58,406 nucleotides of DNA from Bacteriovoracaceae bacterium (GTDB lineage Bacteria; Bdellovibrionota; Bacteriovoracia; Bacteriovoracales; Bacteriovoracaceae): the NCBI GenBank assembly GCA_947441615.1, contig CANEUH010000024.1, forward strand, positions 1 to 58,406, read 5' to 3'. The notes under the pieces were generated by a model, which saw only the letters and a program-made list of their open reading frames with translations, ran no database searches and was not told the DNA's origin. The position numbers were made by a program, and so were the translations under genes. Positions 17,805-27,731 of the stretch are shown here, piece after piece (position 1 is the first letter of the stretch; each line of letters begins with the position of its first letter).

Positions 17805-19364
17805 ATGTTGACCAACGAACAACGTCGCGAACAACTTTCTTCGCTTTCAAAACAAGCGGAAATGGGTGGCGGTCTAGAAAGAATAAATAAACAACACGAG
17901 CAAGGAAAATACACGGCACGGGAAAGAATCAATAAGCTTCTTGATCCAGAATCATTCATTGAATTCGATAAATTTGTCGTTCATCGCTGTGAATCTTTCG
18001 GCATGGAGAAAACCAAATATCTAGGTGATGGTGTTATCACAGGGATTGGGAAAATTAATGGTCAGCAAGTTGCCATTTTTTCTCAAGACTTTACCTGTTG
18101 GGGTGGTGCCCTCGGTGGAGCTTTTGCTAAGAAAATTTGCAAGGTCATGGACTTTGCTCTTGAGAATAAAATTCCTGTCATTGGTATCAATGATTCTGGG
18201 GGAGCAAGAATTCAGGAGGGTGTTGAATCCCTCGCTGGATATGCTGAAATCTTTTATCGAAACGTGAAAGCTTCGGGAGTGATCCCACAAATCTCTCTTA
18301 TCATGGGACCATGTGCAGGTGGAGCTGTTTATTCCCCTGCGATGACTGACTTTATTTTCATGGTAGATAAAACGTCTTACATGTTTGTGACGGGCCCCGA
18401 TGTTATTAAAACGGTGACCCACGAAGAAGTGACGAAAGATGACTTAGGTGGAGCTCACACACATAACGAAAAATCAGGCGTGGCACATTTTAGAACCGAT
18501 GATGAGGACGACTGCTTTGAAAGAGTAAGAGAACTTTTCTCATTCATTCCAGCTTGTAATAAAGCCAAGCATTCTTTAAAGCTCACAACGGACTCAGTTA
18601 CTCGATCAAATAATAAACTTAAAAATTTCATTCCTGACAATTCAAAGAAGCCATATGACATGCATGAGCTTATTCTTGAAGTGATTGATGATCAGCACTT
18701 TCTAGAAGTCCATGCCGATTTTGCAAAAAATATTCTGACAGGTTTTGCTTCCATCGGTGGGATTAAAGTCGGAATCGTTGCGAACCAACCAAGTTTCTTG
18801 GCCGGTTGCTTAGACATTGACTCTTCTGTGAAGGCAGCCCGCTTTGTTCGTTTTTGTGATGCCTTTAATATTCCAATAATCACTCTTGTAGATGTCCCAG
18901 GATTCTTACCAGGTACAGTCCAGGAGTATGGTGGCATTATCCGTCACGGAGCTAAATTATTATACGCCTACTCTGAGGCAACGGTTCCCCTTATCACGTT
19001 GATTACAAGAAAAGCCTACGGTGGTGCCTATGATGTGATGGCCTCAAAACACATTAGGGCCGATATTAATCTTGCCTATCCGACAGCAGAAATTGCGGTG
19101 ATGGGAGCTGAAGGTGCAGTTAATATTATTTTTAGAAATGAACTTAATGGATTAAAAGGTGAAGATTTCAACAAGAAGAAAGCGAGTCTTGTGGAAAACT
19201 ATGAAAATAACTTCGCTAACCCTTATAGAGCAGCAGAGCTTGGGTATGTGGATGAGATCATTAATCCAGAGATCACGAGACAACGTTTGTATCAATACCT
19301 CAAGGCCCTGGAGCATAAAAAAATTCCAACGCCAGATCGTAAACATGGGAACATTCCACTATGA
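17805..19364 (+). CDS. Acyl-CoA (propionyl/acetyl-CoA) carboxylase, carboxyltransferase subunit
   Basis: This 519-residue protein transfers CO2 from carboxybiotin to an acyl-CoA. It has both crotonase-like halves of a PccB/AccD5-type enzyme: [20 protein letters not shown] near the start, [20 protein letters not shown] in the N-terminal half, and [21 protein letters not shown] and [13 protein letters not shown] in the C-terminal half. ATG 17805, behind AGGAGGG, is chosen over an in-frame TTG at 17781. It heads a three-gene operon with the biotin carboxylase and biotin carrier. Propionyl-CoA versus acetyl-CoA as substrate cannot be told. Confidence 0.93.
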   Translation: MLTNEQRREQLSSLSKQAEMGGGLERINKQHEQGKYTARERINKLLDPESFIEFDKFVVHRCESFGMEKTKYLGDGVITGIGKINGQQVAIFSQDFTCWGGALGGAFAKKICKVMDFALENKIPVIGINDSGGARIQEGVESLAGYAEIFYRNVKASGVIPQISLIMGPCAGGAVYSPAMTDFIFMVDKTSYMFVTGPDVIKTVTHEEVTKDDLGGAHTHNEKSGVAHFRTDDEDDCFERVRELFSFIPACNKAKHSLKLTTDSVTRSNNKLKNFIPDNSKKPYDMHELILEVIDDQHFLEVHADFAKNILTGFASIGGIKVGIVANQPSFLAGCLDIDSSVKAARFVRFCDAFNIPIITLVDVPGFLPGTVQEYGGIIRHGAKLLYAYSEATVPLITLITRKAYGGAYDVMASKHIRADINLAYPTAEIAVMGAEGAVNIIFRNELNGLKGEDFNKKKASLVENYENNFANPYRAAELGYVDEIINPEITRQRLYQYLKALEHKKIPTPDRKHGNIPL

Positions 19365-20797
19365 AAGGTAAAAGAGTTTTAATAATTAATCGTGGTGAAA
19401 TTGCTATTCGAGTTGCAAAAGCTCTAAATGAATTGGGTCTCGTTTCTGTTGGTGTTTGGACTGACAATGAAACAGAACCACCTCACTTAGAGTTTTGCCA
19501 AGAATGGGTAAGACTCGCTGGAAGTAACAACAAAGAAACTTATCTAGATATCCCAAAAATTATGAAACTTATCGATGATTATAAAATCGATGGCGTTCAT
19601 CCAGGTTATGGATTTCTTTCTGAGAACCGCGAATTCTCAGAAGCCCTGGCTAAAAAGGGAATTACCTTTATTGGCCCAAATCCAACTGCGGTTTATAAAA
19701 TGGGAGCAAAGGATATTTCTAAGCAGGTCGCCAAGGAAGCAGGTGTGCCGGTTGTTCCTGGTTCTGTTGGGGAAGTTCCCACTGTTGATGAAGCCGTTAA
19801 ACTTGGTAACGAAATGGGTTATCCGATTCTTCTTAAGGCCGTCGCCGGTGGCGGTGGTAAGGGAATGAGACCATGCTACTCTGAAGAAGATGTAAAAAAT
19901 AATTTTGCGGCAGTTCAGCGAGAAGCCCTTTCTAGTTTTGGGTACGCGGGTCTATTAGTTGAAAAATATATTTTGAATCCTCATCACATTGAGGTTCAAA
20001 TCCTCGCCGACAAAAAAGGCAATGTGTACCACGTCTTTGAGCGTGAATGCTCTGTTCAGCGTCGCCATCAGAAAATTATTGAAGAGGCACCATCTCCCTT
20101 TATTGGAAATGATGAAGCTTTAAGAAAATCTATTTGTGAGACGGCCGTAAAGTGTGCCAGGGCTGTAAATTATGATTCAGCTGGTACGGTTGAATTTATT
20201 ATGGGTGAAGATAAAAAGTTTTATTTTCTTGAAATGAACACTCGTATCCAGGTGGAGCATCCCATCACTGAAGAGATCACAGGAGTTGATCTTGTTGCAA
20301 ACATGATTAAAGCTGCTTTTGGTGAGGAACTCGATTTTAAATCCCAAGAGGATATTAAGATTCAAGGGCACGCTATTGAGCTTCGTATTTGTGCAGAAGA
20401 TCCTATCTCAATGTTACCGGCTCCTGGAAAAATTGTTGGATTTGAAACAACGTTTCCTCAAGGAATACGTTTTGATCATTGTATCTATCCAAAGTTTACA
20501 ATTACCCCAGATTTCGATCCCATGATTGGAAAACTAATTGCTCGAGGTTTTAATCGCGATGTTGCCCTTCGAAAAGTTAGAAACGCCGTGGATGGACTCA
20601 TTATTGATGGTATTAAAACAAATATAGCCCTTCATAAGGTGATACTGGATGAGGATCATTTTCGAAAGGGGAATTATTCAACGAACTATATCGGTACTGT
20701 TAAGCCTCAAGAAAAAGTGGCACATAAAGAAGACATAAAGTCCTTTATGCTCAAGGTTGCGGCGATTGAATTGAATCAAATGGGAGGGAAGGTATGA
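19361..20797 (+). CDS. Biotin carboxylase subunit of acyl-CoA carboxylase
   Basis: This 478-residue ATP-grasp enzyme carboxylates biotin on the carrier protein. It shows the pre-ATP-grasp segment [15 protein letters not shown], the glycine-rich ATP loop [12 protein letters not shown] (about residues 160-171), [14 protein letters not shown] (about 229-242) and the catalytic [18 protein letters not shown] (about 291-308). It is about 30 residues longer than E. coli AccC. It overlaps the upstream carboxyltransferase and the downstream carrier gene by 4 bp each, a sign of translational coupling. Confidence 0.94.
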   Translation: MKGKRVLIINRGEIAIRVAKALNELGLVSVGVWTDNETEPPHLEFCQEWVRLAGSNNKETYLDIPKIMKLIDDYKIDGVHPGYGFLSENREFSEALAKKGITFIGPNPTAVYKMGAKDISKQVAKEAGVPVVPGSVGEVPTVDEAVKLGNEMGYPILLKAVAGGGGKGMRPCYSEEDVKNNFAAVQREALSSFGYAGLLVEKYILNPHHIEVQILADKKGNVYHVFERECSVQRRHQKIIEEAPSPFIGNDEALRKSICETAVKCARAVNYDSAGTVEFIMGEDKKFYFLEMNTRIQVEHPITEEITGVDLVANMIKAAFGEELDFKSQEDIKIQGHAIELRICAEDPISMLPAPGKIVGFETTFPQGIRFDHCIYPKFTITPDFDPMIGKLIARGFNRDVALRKVRNAVDGLIIDGIKTNIALHKVILDEDHFRKGNYSTNYIGTVKPQEKVAHKEDIKSFMLKVAAIELNQMGGKV

Positions 20798-21273
20798 GAT
20801 ATTATTTTCTTAACCAAGACATGAAAGAATTTAGTCTTGATGTTGAAATTCAACCTGGGAAAGTCATGGAGTTTACGCACGAAGGTGCGAAAACAAAATT
20901 ATTTTTAAAGAGTCTCGCGGGAAAAAACTATTATTCCTTTGATGGAGTAGCGTGGAAAAAGCTCGCGGCCCTCGGTGTGAATGAAGTGCTAGTTTCAAAT
21001 TCAGAAGTCTATAAGGTCTACAGAGGCTTTAAACCCTCTGGTTTAAATAAGGGTGGAGCTGGAGCACTTGTGACTCAGATGCCTGGTAAAATCGTTAAAA
21101 TTATGAAGAAAGAAGGGGATAAAGTTTCTAAAGGTGAAACGGTCCTCATTCTTGAGGCCATGAAAATGGAAAATGAAATAAAGTCTGGTGCAGATGGGAC
21201 AGTTAAGTCTGTGAACGTCAAAGAGGGTCAGGCCCTTGAAGCTGGATTTTTAATGGTAGAAATTGAAGAATAA
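20794..21273 (+). CDS. Biotin carboxyl carrier protein subunit
   Basis: A 159-residue carrier with a C-terminal biotinyl domain. The acceptor lysine is K124 in the motif EAMKMEN (residues 121-127), with a hydrophobic flanking hairpin and the downstream GADGTVKSVNV. The first 85 residues form a separate beta-rich region like the BT domain that joins carrier and carboxylase in PccA-type enzymes. The order carboxyltransferase, carboxylase, carrier suggests a split acyl-CoA carboxylase holoenzyme. It would be biotinylated by the BirA encoded at 46707-47375. Confidence 0.93.
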   Translation: MRYYFLNQDMKEFSLDVEIQPGKVMEFTHEGAKTKLFLKSLAGKNYYSFDGVAWKKLAALGVNEVLVSNSEVYKVYRGFKPSGLNKGGAGALVTQMPGKIVKIMKKEGDKVSKGETVLILEAMKMENEIKSGADGTVKSVNVKEGQALEAGFLMVEIEE

Positions 21274-21275
21274 AT

Positions 21276-21306
21276 AAAGGGCCCAGATCACTAAGGGCCC
21301 TTTTTC
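21276..21306. terminator. Bidirectional terminator between the carboxylase operon and a convergent gene
   Basis: AAAGGGCCC (21276-21284) pairs with GGGCCCTTT (21295-21303), giving a perfect 9-bp stem with a 10-nt loop. T-runs lie on the plus-strand side and A residues at the other end, so it can stop transcription from both directions. The stop codon of the minus-strand gene (21291-21293) is inside the loop. Confidence 0.9.
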
Positions 21307-22301
21307 TTTTTAGGTTTAAAGAGATCAATTCCGATACCAAAGGTCGTAGGACTGTAGTTTAAGTTGTACTCAATCGTGCCGTCGTAAAATCCATGTTTTA
21401 ATTTTGAGAAAACTGTTTTTTGATCAATAAAAAGAGAAACTCTACCGCGCTGATATTCTAAGCGATGACCGATCGATGTATTATATCCCTGGACCTTCAT
21501 ATTATCAGCGTAATCATCCCAGGCCTTACCTGGAATAATGTGAACTGATCTTGCTTTACCTGTAGAGATCCCAACATCACCCTTGATGGTGTAGCTTAAC
21601 TTTCCAGCTTTTTCTGAATTCAAAATAACAAATTGTCTACCATAACCAATTTGCCAATTCATATTCATGTGAGTGTTACCAAGATAAAGAAGATTTGATC
21701 CTTCTGGTATTGGAGAGGTGAAGTCGTAGGTTTCTTGTTCTACTTCTTGAAAGTCGTACCCATCTGGAGACTTATGATACGTTAAGCTTTTAAGGTATTT
21801 TGGATGAAAAATAGTGAAGTAGATAATGTTATTTTTTTTCTCCATGGAAAATGTGAAGGTATTCGTTGGTTCATCAATCCATCGACCAGCATCTTGGAAT
21901 TGTTCCCAAGTTCGTGGATCATAGTGAGCAGCAGATGTTCTTTCATACATTTCCACATCTTTAATGACGACTTTTATGGGGGATGAGTCAATCTTTAGAT
22001 CTGCAGGATGATAGTCCGTTCTTGAAAAGCCAAAGTGAAATCGAAATTTCCATTTATGTCCCTCATCATCTTTTTTTTCAATGATCACAGGAGGTATGTT
22101 TTTATCCTGAAGGTGATTAATGTTAAGGCAAATGGATTCTCTTTCCTTCTCTAAAGCTTCATTTGAGGCGCTAGATTGATCCTTACAGAAAGTTGTGAGA
22201 TCAATATCCATTTCCTTCTGCGCTTCTTGAGCGTTAGAGCTGAGCCCCATTAAAGCGAACAAGAAAATCGTGAGAATTTTAGAAGAATTTGATGTTTCCA
22301 T
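21291..22301 (-). CDS. Predicted secreted or outer-membrane protein of unknown function
   Basis: A 336-residue protein I do not recognise. It begins with a signal peptide (residues 1-24, hydrophobic LTIFLFALMGLSSNA, likely cut after SNA). Two cysteines in the mature part (FCKDQ and SICLN) may form a disulfide. The second half is rich in alternating polar and aromatic residues (YTIKGDVGISTG, SIGHRLEYQRGRVSLFIDQ, YNLNYSPTTFGIGIDLF). That pattern suggests a beta-barrel or jelly-roll ending in an outer-membrane-like strand, then a basic tail KPKKKKGP. The lysine-rich ending after the aromatic strand is unusual for a barrel. It is single, convergent with the carboxylase operon. Confidence 0.7.
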   Translation of the reverse strand: METSNSSKILTIFLFALMGLSSNAQEAQKEMDIDLTTFCKDQSSASNEALEKERESICLNINHLQDKNIPPVIIEKKDDEGHKWKFRFHFGFSRTDYHPADLKIDSSPIKVVIKDVEMYERTSAAHYDPRTWEQFQDAGRWIDEPTNTFTFSMEKKNNIIYFTIFHPKYLKSLTYHKSPDGYDFQEVEQETYDFTSPIPEGSNLLYLGNTHMNMNWQIGYGRQFVILNSEKAGKLSYTIKGDVGISTGKARSVHIIPGKAWDDYADNMKVQGYNTSIGHRLEYQRGRVSLFIDQKTVFSKLKHGFYDGTIEYNLNYSPTTFGIGIDLFKPKKKKGP

Positions 22302-22393
22302 GCTCGAATTTTAGCTTCGGAAGAGTTCTTTAAGGGGTTCCATGGTAAAAGAGAAAGAGTGTGTATAAAGATTGGACGATTCCTCGAATAGTT

Positions 22394-23140
22394 CTATTCT
22401 TCAATCGTTAGGTTATCAATGATGAGGTTCCAGTTGCGCTCAATAAGTCCATATTCGAATTTGATCCACGCTGAATGGGGAAAGCTACCCATGCCATATT
22501 GTCGCTCAGAAATCATTTCCGTGTATTGATCCTGCCAAAACTTAATCCCTTCTGCGATAAACATCTTTTGATCATCATTCGCTGCGGCCTGCGGAGGAGC
22601 ATAGCGGGAGAAAATAGTGATATGAAGGAGAGTCACTAGAGGCAGAGAAATTCTATATTTAAGTGAAGGAGATAAGAGTTTGTCTGTCGTGATACTTACA
22701 TATTGAGAAAGTTCAGCTTTACTCTCGAACCGATCTGGAACTCTTTGGATCATTTTACGGACCCAGCACATTTGATTCCTAGCTTCGATATCATCCTTAT
22801 GGGCATCCGACATTATACCCCTCAAGGGATAAAACGCACCTGTCCATGTGAGAACACCACAATGGTTAAAATGCGAATCCTTGGTCGCCATAGAGGAGAG
22901 TGGTTTCAAGCTATAACTTAAAAATCCAACGGCCAAAATCAAGATAATCATGAACACTGGACGCATTTTCACGAAAAGTAACTTCAGAGGAGTCACAATA
23001 AGAAGAGCGAAGGTAAGTGTGAGTGAAAAAGTTAGGGGCCAGTCAAACGGAGAGAAAATCGCCAAAAAGTCTGTAAATCGCCACACTGGCAAGGCAAGTG
23101 AAAATAAAATGACTGCAAATAAAACCCTTAAGCGCTTCAT
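22394..23140 (-). CDS. Integral membrane protein of unknown function
   Basis: A 248-residue protein not recognised. Three hydrophobic helices fill the first 80 residues (about 5-25, 33-55 and 62-80). A soluble, probably periplasmic, domain of about 165 residues follows, with two cysteines (FNHCGVL and NQMCWVR) that could pair. No catalytic motif is visible. It is divergent from the gene at 23243 and separated from its downstream neighbour by 92 bp. Codon use is like the neighbours. Confidence 0.65.
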   Translation of the reverse strand: MKRLRVLFAVILFSLALPVWRFTDFLAIFSPFDWPLTFSLTLTFALLIVTPLKLLFVKMRPVFMIILILAVGFLSYSLKPLSSMATKDSHFNHCGVLTWTGAFYPLRGIMSDAHKDDIEARNQMCWVRKMIQRVPDRFESKAELSQYVSITTDKLLSPSLKYRISLPLVTLLHITIFSRYAPPQAAANDDQKMFIAEGIKFWQDQYTEMISERQYGMGSFPHSAWIKFEYGLIERNWNLIIDNLTIEE

Positions 23141-23242
23141 ATCCTTATTATTTCATAGATTTCGGTTAGATGGGGCAAATTATTCCTGAGGTGAACGGCC
23201 AAGTTTTCGAGATATGCTAAAATGAACTAAGGAGACGGGTTG

Positions 23243-23842
23243 ATGCAAAATGAGCCTCATTCTAAAAAAATTATTCTAACAACAAACCTTAAGGGATTTT
23301 TCTTTGAAGGTCTCTCTGAGTTAAATAAAAAATCCATATGTCCTGTTCCAGAGTCAATTATTTATTATTCCAGTGATGTCTTAGATAAGTTTGCCCTTTC
23401 AGAGGATTTTTTTGAAACCACTGATGGAAAAGTGAGAGAAAAGATTTTAGGAATGAAACTTCTTGAGGCTTCCCTCCATAATCGTGAAGAGCAGAAAAAA
23501 ATTTATAAAGAAGTGGCCGATATGTCGCTTTTAGTTTGTGGGTATTTTTCTGAGTCTGTGAATAATAAAATCGTCGATACTCAGTACTATGCTCAGCTTG
23601 GAAAGATGGCCTACTCCCATTTAAATAATGTCACTCCTCGATTTTTAGATATCCCGCATTTTTACGGTATGGTTGCGACTTGTTTTGAATCTCTCACAAC
23701 TCTAATGACATTATTAGCATCTAAAGATCGGCTTTGTGATAAAAATTTATTTTATGAAAGAATTATGAAAAACGATAACATCTCTCATGATGAGATGCTA
23801 AAGAGTGGAGTTTTACCTCCACTCCATAAAAAAGTTTCTTAG
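23243..23842 (+). CDS. Hypothetical cytoplasmic protein
   Basis: A 199-residue protein without signal peptide or membrane span, mostly helical by composition. I see no known motif. ATG 23243 is favoured over TTG 23240 because AAGGAG (23229-23234) is then spaced 8 nt. It converges with the M16 peptidase gene, and the two overlap by 4 bp at their stops. No function is proposed. Confidence 0.6.
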   Translation: MQNEPHSKKIILTTNLKGFFFEGLSELNKKSICPVPESIIYYSSDVLDKFALSEDFFETTDGKVREKILGMKLLEASLHNREEQKKIYKEVADMSLLVCGYFSESVNNKIVDTQYYAQLGKMAYSHLNNVTPRFLDIPHFYGMVATCFESLTTLMTLLASKDRLCDKNLFYERIMKNDNISHDEMLKSGVLPPLHKKVS

Positions 23843-26400
23843 GCTTTTCTTCCTGCTTGAACGATATTCCATTTAGAAGCAAAAAATTTCTTTAAAAACG
23901 ATTGAAATTCCTGATAGTTCGCATTTCTAATGAGGTCATTATTCTTGTGAGAGAAATCAAGACCTAAGCCATGAAGAACAGGAATAGAATAAAATTGGGC
24001 GTAGTCTTCATTCGTTTGAATTCCTAAAAGATTTTGTCCATCAATCATTGTTTTAATTCTTTCGAATTCTTCTTTCTTAATCCCATGGTCACGTAGATCA
24101 TCTAAGATTTTTGTGATCGCAGTTATCGCAGCTTCAGTTTTATCGTGCCCTGATCCTATATAAATTCCCCAACATCCGGCCTCTAAAGCTGAAACATGAA
24201 TAGGTGAAACTGAGTAACACAAACCTTGACGATCACGAACTTCAACAAAGAGATCAGAGCTTTGACCAGACAAGTGAGCGGTAATCATTTTGAGATAGAT
24301 ATCTTCCTTGTGACCGATTGAAAAAGCTGGGGCACCAATAACAATTTGGGTTTGTTCACGATTAAATTCGAGCTTGTCTTTTTTTCCTAAAAGACCCTTT
24401 GGTTTTTTCATAATCTTCTTAGGAACTTTTCTTGAGTTAAGTTTCTTTATCATCTCAGAAAGATGACCATGAACGACAGCATAGTCCATATCCCCACAAT
24501 AAGTGAAAACGACTTGAGAAGACTTAAGATGAGTCGAATGCAATTTTTTAAGAGAAGCTGGTGAGAAAGTCTTTAAAGTCTCAGGTGTACCGGCCAGATC
24601 TAAGGAATATGGATGCTGATTAAAGACCATCTTGTAAAAAGACTTAAAGGCTTGCTTCATCGGGTCTTCTTTTTGATTATCAAGGGCACGTAGAATTATT
24701 TTCTTTTCGTGATCAAAAAATTTCTTTGGAACTTCTGGCGTAAATAGGGTTCCAAAAAAATGTTTTGATAATTTTTCGAAATCCTTCGTCTGACCATGCA
24801 TAGTTAATCCATAGGCATTTTTACCTGAAAAACCATTCAGAGAGGATGAAAGTGATTCTAATTCATTCTTTAACTTTTCATACCCCATCGACTTATAACC
24901 ATAGGTCATAAGGCGGCTCATGAGGTGGTGAATACCAGCATTTTTTGTCGTCTCAATTGACTGGCCCGCCTTCATATAGGTATGAAAAACAAATGTTGGT
25001 GTTAGTTTATTTTGGCGATAAATAAATTTGATACCAGGCTTTAGCTCCGTCTCAATCACCGAGGAGTCATATTGTGAATGCGTTGATGATTGAAGCTTAG
25101 AAGGCAGCTTAATACTTTTTGTTGCTTTAGTTAAATCAGATTGCCACTTTAGTAGTTCCTTTTCTAGTGGAGCCGCTTTAACCCCCTTTGGAATCTGAAG
25201 CGTAAAGTGAGAAGGTTTTCTTAAAATATCAACTAATCCATTTATCACGTCATCAGTGGTTGCAGATCGAATTTTTTCAATGAACTCTTCCTCGCAGGCA
25301 ATATTTCCACACTGGGCAAAGCCGTGCCCCAAACTAAATGCGAAAGACTCGATTGATTCTTTTTCATAAATCTTAGAGGAGATGTATTGGTTTTTAATTT
25401 TAGTTAATTCTTCTGAAGAAAAACCACTTTTTAATGTTTCTGCAAGAGTCGACATGAAAGCTTGAGAAACTTTTTTAAGATTCTCTATTGGAAAGCTCAT
25501 TTTCAACATGTGGGACCCGCCATGAGCAAAATACATAGACGAGCCTGCTACCCCATTACAAAGAGAACTTTTGGCCACGAGAGTTTGATAAAATCTTGAA
25601 GTTTCACCATGGGCAAGACAATTGATCGCAAGATCTTGTCCAGCGGCTTCCTTGTTTAAATAATCCGGAGATTGAAAACATAATGTAAGTGTTGCCTGTC
25701 GAATATCTTTATCATGGATATTTACAGAACTTTTTGGATTAATTTTAAAATCTTCAAAGTTTGATTTTTTTCCATGAGGAAGCTTAAATGCATTTATATT
25801 TTTTTCTAATTCTTCGCGATTTTTCAAATCTCCCGCAACGACGAGAAGGGCATTTTCTAGATTGTAGAAATTTTCCCGAAACTCTTTTAATTGGATACGA
25901 CTGAAATTAAGAATGGTGTCTTCTCGTCCTAAAATCGGATGCTGGTATCCGCCGGTGAAAGATGCCTTTTGGAGTTGAATAAAATTAAATTGAGACGGAT
26001 TGTCTTGAGCACGTCGGTACTCTTCAAAAACAACTTGTCTCTCAGAAGGAATATCCTCTTCTCCAAATAATGGGTTTGCCACCATATCAAGAAGGATGTC
26101 GACAGACTTATCTAGAAATAAACTTGGAGTGTTGATGTAGTAACAAGTGTAATCAAAAGAAGTGAACGCATTCACTTCTCCTCCATATGACTCGATATCG
26201 TGGGCGAGCTGGGGTCCTGGTCTTTTTTCAGTTCCTTTAAAAAACATATGCTCCAAAAAATGAGCAATTCCTTGATTGTCATGATTTTCTAAAGCAGAAC
26301 CGGCGCGAAACCACATTTGGACTGTTCCAGCGGAGCAGCCTGGAGAGTGAATAAAGAGTGTATTTAATTTATTACCTAACTTTACCTGATCAATTTTCAT
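23839..26400 (-). CDS. M16-family zinc peptidase, two-domain fusion
   Basis: An 853-residue insulinase-type metallopeptidase. The N-terminal half holds the inverted zinc motif HFLEH (residues 47-51) with the third ligand glutamate at residue 127 in VVFEEYRR, matching the HxxEH-(76)-E spacing. The C-terminal half (from about residue 440) is a second M16 unit without the zinc ligands, as in the inactive partner subunits. Many bacteria encode these as two genes; here they are fused. No signal peptide is seen, so it may act in the cytoplasm or on peptides brought inside. AAGGAAG precedes the start. Confidence 0.92.
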   Translation of the reverse strand: MKIDQVKLGNKLNTLFIHSPGCSAGTVQMWFRAGSALENHDNQGIAHFLEHMFFKGTEKRPGPQLAHDIESYGGEVNAFTSFDYTCYYINTPSLFLDKSVDILLDMVANPLFGEEDIPSERQVVFEEYRRAQDNPSQFNFIQLQKASFTGGYQHPILGREDTILNFSRIQLKEFRENFYNLENALLVVAGDLKNREELEKNINAFKLPHGKKSNFEDFKINPKSSVNIHDKDIRQATLTLCFQSPDYLNKEAAGQDLAINCLAHGETSRFYQTLVAKSSLCNGVAGSSMYFAHGGSHMLKMSFPIENLKKVSQAFMSTLAETLKSGFSSEELTKIKNQYISSKIYEKESIESFAFSLGHGFAQCGNIACEEEFIEKIRSATTDDVINGLVDILRKPSHFTLQIPKGVKAAPLEKELLKWQSDLTKATKSIKLPSKLQSSTHSQYDSSVIETELKPGIKFIYRQNKLTPTFVFHTYMKAGQSIETTKNAGIHHLMSRLMTYGYKSMGYEKLKNELESLSSSLNGFSGKNAYGLTMHGQTKDFEKLSKHFFGTLFTPEVPKKFFDHEKKIILRALDNQKEDPMKQAFKSFYKMVFNQHPYSLDLAGTPETLKTFSPASLKKLHSTHLKSSQVVFTYCGDMDYAVVHGHLSEMIKKLNSRKVPKKIMKKPKGLLGKKDKLEFNREQTQIVIGAPAFSIGHKEDIYLKMITAHLSGQSSDLFVEVRDRQGLCYSVSPIHVSALEAGCWGIYIGSGHDKTEAAITAITKILDDLRDHGIKKEEFERIKTMIDGQNLLGIQTNEDYAQFYSIPVLHGLGLDFSHKNNDLIRNANYQEFQSFLKKFFASKWNIVQAGRKA

Positions 26401-26480
26401 AGCTTCCTTGGGTGAGACAACTTACAACATTCGTTCTATTATCACTGTAGCCTTAATATTTTTGAAGGAAATTCTATTCA

Positions 26481-27590
26481 ATGACTCACGTGTCCAGTCT
26501 TTATTTGCATGTTCCCTTCTGTAAGCACCTTTGTAATTACTGTGATTTTTACAAAAGGAAAATTGATACGACCCAAAATCAGTTTGAGGATTTTCATCAG
26601 TTTTTAAAAGAATCAGTGGTCCATCACCAAAATTTTTTAAAATGTCATGATTTTAGCTGGGCACCTCTTGAATCCATCTATCTTGGAGGGGGAACCCCTT
26701 CACTTTGGGGCGAGAGGGGAGCATCTTTTTTTGAGCGAGAGGTGCTTCAAGCTCCTATTCAAAGAGGTGCTGAATTTACCATGGAAATTGATCCTGGAAC
26801 TTGGACCCTAGAAATGATTGAGGCGTGGAAGGCAGTTGGTCTTAATCGAATATCAGTTGGGACTCAAAGTTTAAATCCAGATTTTTTAAAGATTTTAGAT
26901 CGTGTTCATTCGCTTGAAGAAACTCTAGGGTTTTTAACTTATTTGAAAGAAGAAAATTGGAATTACTCACTTGATTTTCTTTTGGGTGTCCCATTTTCGA
27001 TTGAAAAGAATCGAGATATAAGATCGGAACTAGATAAACTTCTTCACTATTCTCCTAAACACATCAGTCTTTATATCCTGAATGCTCGTTCTAAATATCC
27101 CTATATTCAGCATATGCCAGATGATCATTATATTCGTGAGGAATACCTTTTTGTTAGTGATTATCTGAAAGCGAAGGGATTTCATCATTATGAGGTTTCT
27201 AATTTCGCTCTGCCAGGTTTTGAGTCAAAACATAATTTCAAGTATTGGCGTGGCGAGAGTGTGGCGGCCTTGGGTCCTACTGGAACTGGTTACTTATCCA
27301 AGTCATCAACAGAGGCCGTGCGCTACAAATGGAAGGTTTCACAGGCAGAGGTTGAAATAGAAAATCTCACTGAAAAAGAACTCTCTTTAGAAAGGCTGTA
27401 TTTAGGTTTAAGAACTTCTGATGGTTTTCAGATGACTCAAGATCTAACTTGCTTGGTGGAGAGTTGGAGTCAGCAAAAATACGTAACTTTAGAAGGTAAT
27501 GTGATCAAGCTCACGTCCTTGGGCTATTTGATGTTAGATTCCCTAATGGATGATCTTTTTCGATTTGAAAACCAATCTGGAAATCGATAA
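26481..27590 (+). CDS. hemW: HemW-like radical SAM protein (coproporphyrinogen oxidase-related)
   Basis: A 369-residue radical SAM protein. The iron-sulfur cluster ligands are C14, C18 and C21 in CKHLCNYC, fitting CxxxCxxC. The SAM-binding glycine motif YLGGGTPS and the HemN_C-like C-terminal region (ALGPTGTGYL, SLERLYLGLRT) follow. The absence of the extra N-terminal cysteine region of true HemN points to HemW, a heme-binding and transfer protein. In many genomes hemW lies near heat-shock genes (grpE-dnaK-dnaJ), as it does here. AAGGAA precedes ATG 26481. Confidence 0.88.
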   Translation: MTHVSSLYLHVPFCKHLCNYCDFYKRKIDTTQNQFEDFHQFLKESVVHHQNFLKCHDFSWAPLESIYLGGGTPSLWGERGASFFEREVLQAPIQRGAEFTMEIDPGTWTLEMIEAWKAVGLNRISVGTQSLNPDFLKILDRVHSLEETLGFLTYLKEENWNYSLDFLLGVPFSIEKNRDIRSELDKLLHYSPKHISLYILNARSKYPYIQHMPDDHYIREEYLFVSDYLKAKGFHHYEVSNFALPGFESKHNFKYWRGESVAALGPTGTGYLSKSSTEAVRYKWKVSQAEVEIENLTEKELSLERLYLGLRTSDGFQMTQDLTCLVESWSQQKYVTLEGNVIKLTSLGYLMLDSLMDDLFRFENQSGNR

Positions 27591-27666
27591 GTGCTCGTAA
27601 TTCTGTATTTGTTGCCTCATTGAGTCATGCTCTTGTTTAAATCTCTTTTTTATCTTTCCTCTCGCC

Positions 27667-27697
27667 ATTGACACTGGGCCAGTAGAGCCCATATTTG
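27667..27697 (+). promoter_or_regulatory. Sigma-32-like heat-shock promoter of grpE-dnaK-dnaJ
   Basis: ATTGAC (27667-27672) resembles the CTTGAA -35 element, and GCCCATAT (27687-27694) matches seven of eight positions of the CCCCATNT -10 element, with a 14-bp gap, within the range known for E. coli sigma-32. The expected transcript would start about 30 bp before the grpE ATG. A housekeeping reading, TTGACA with ATATTT at 17-bp spacing, overlaps it. No CIRCE element was found. Confidence 0.6.
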
Positions 27698-27731
27698 GGT
27701 TATAAAGAAATGAAAAGTACAAGAGAGAATT

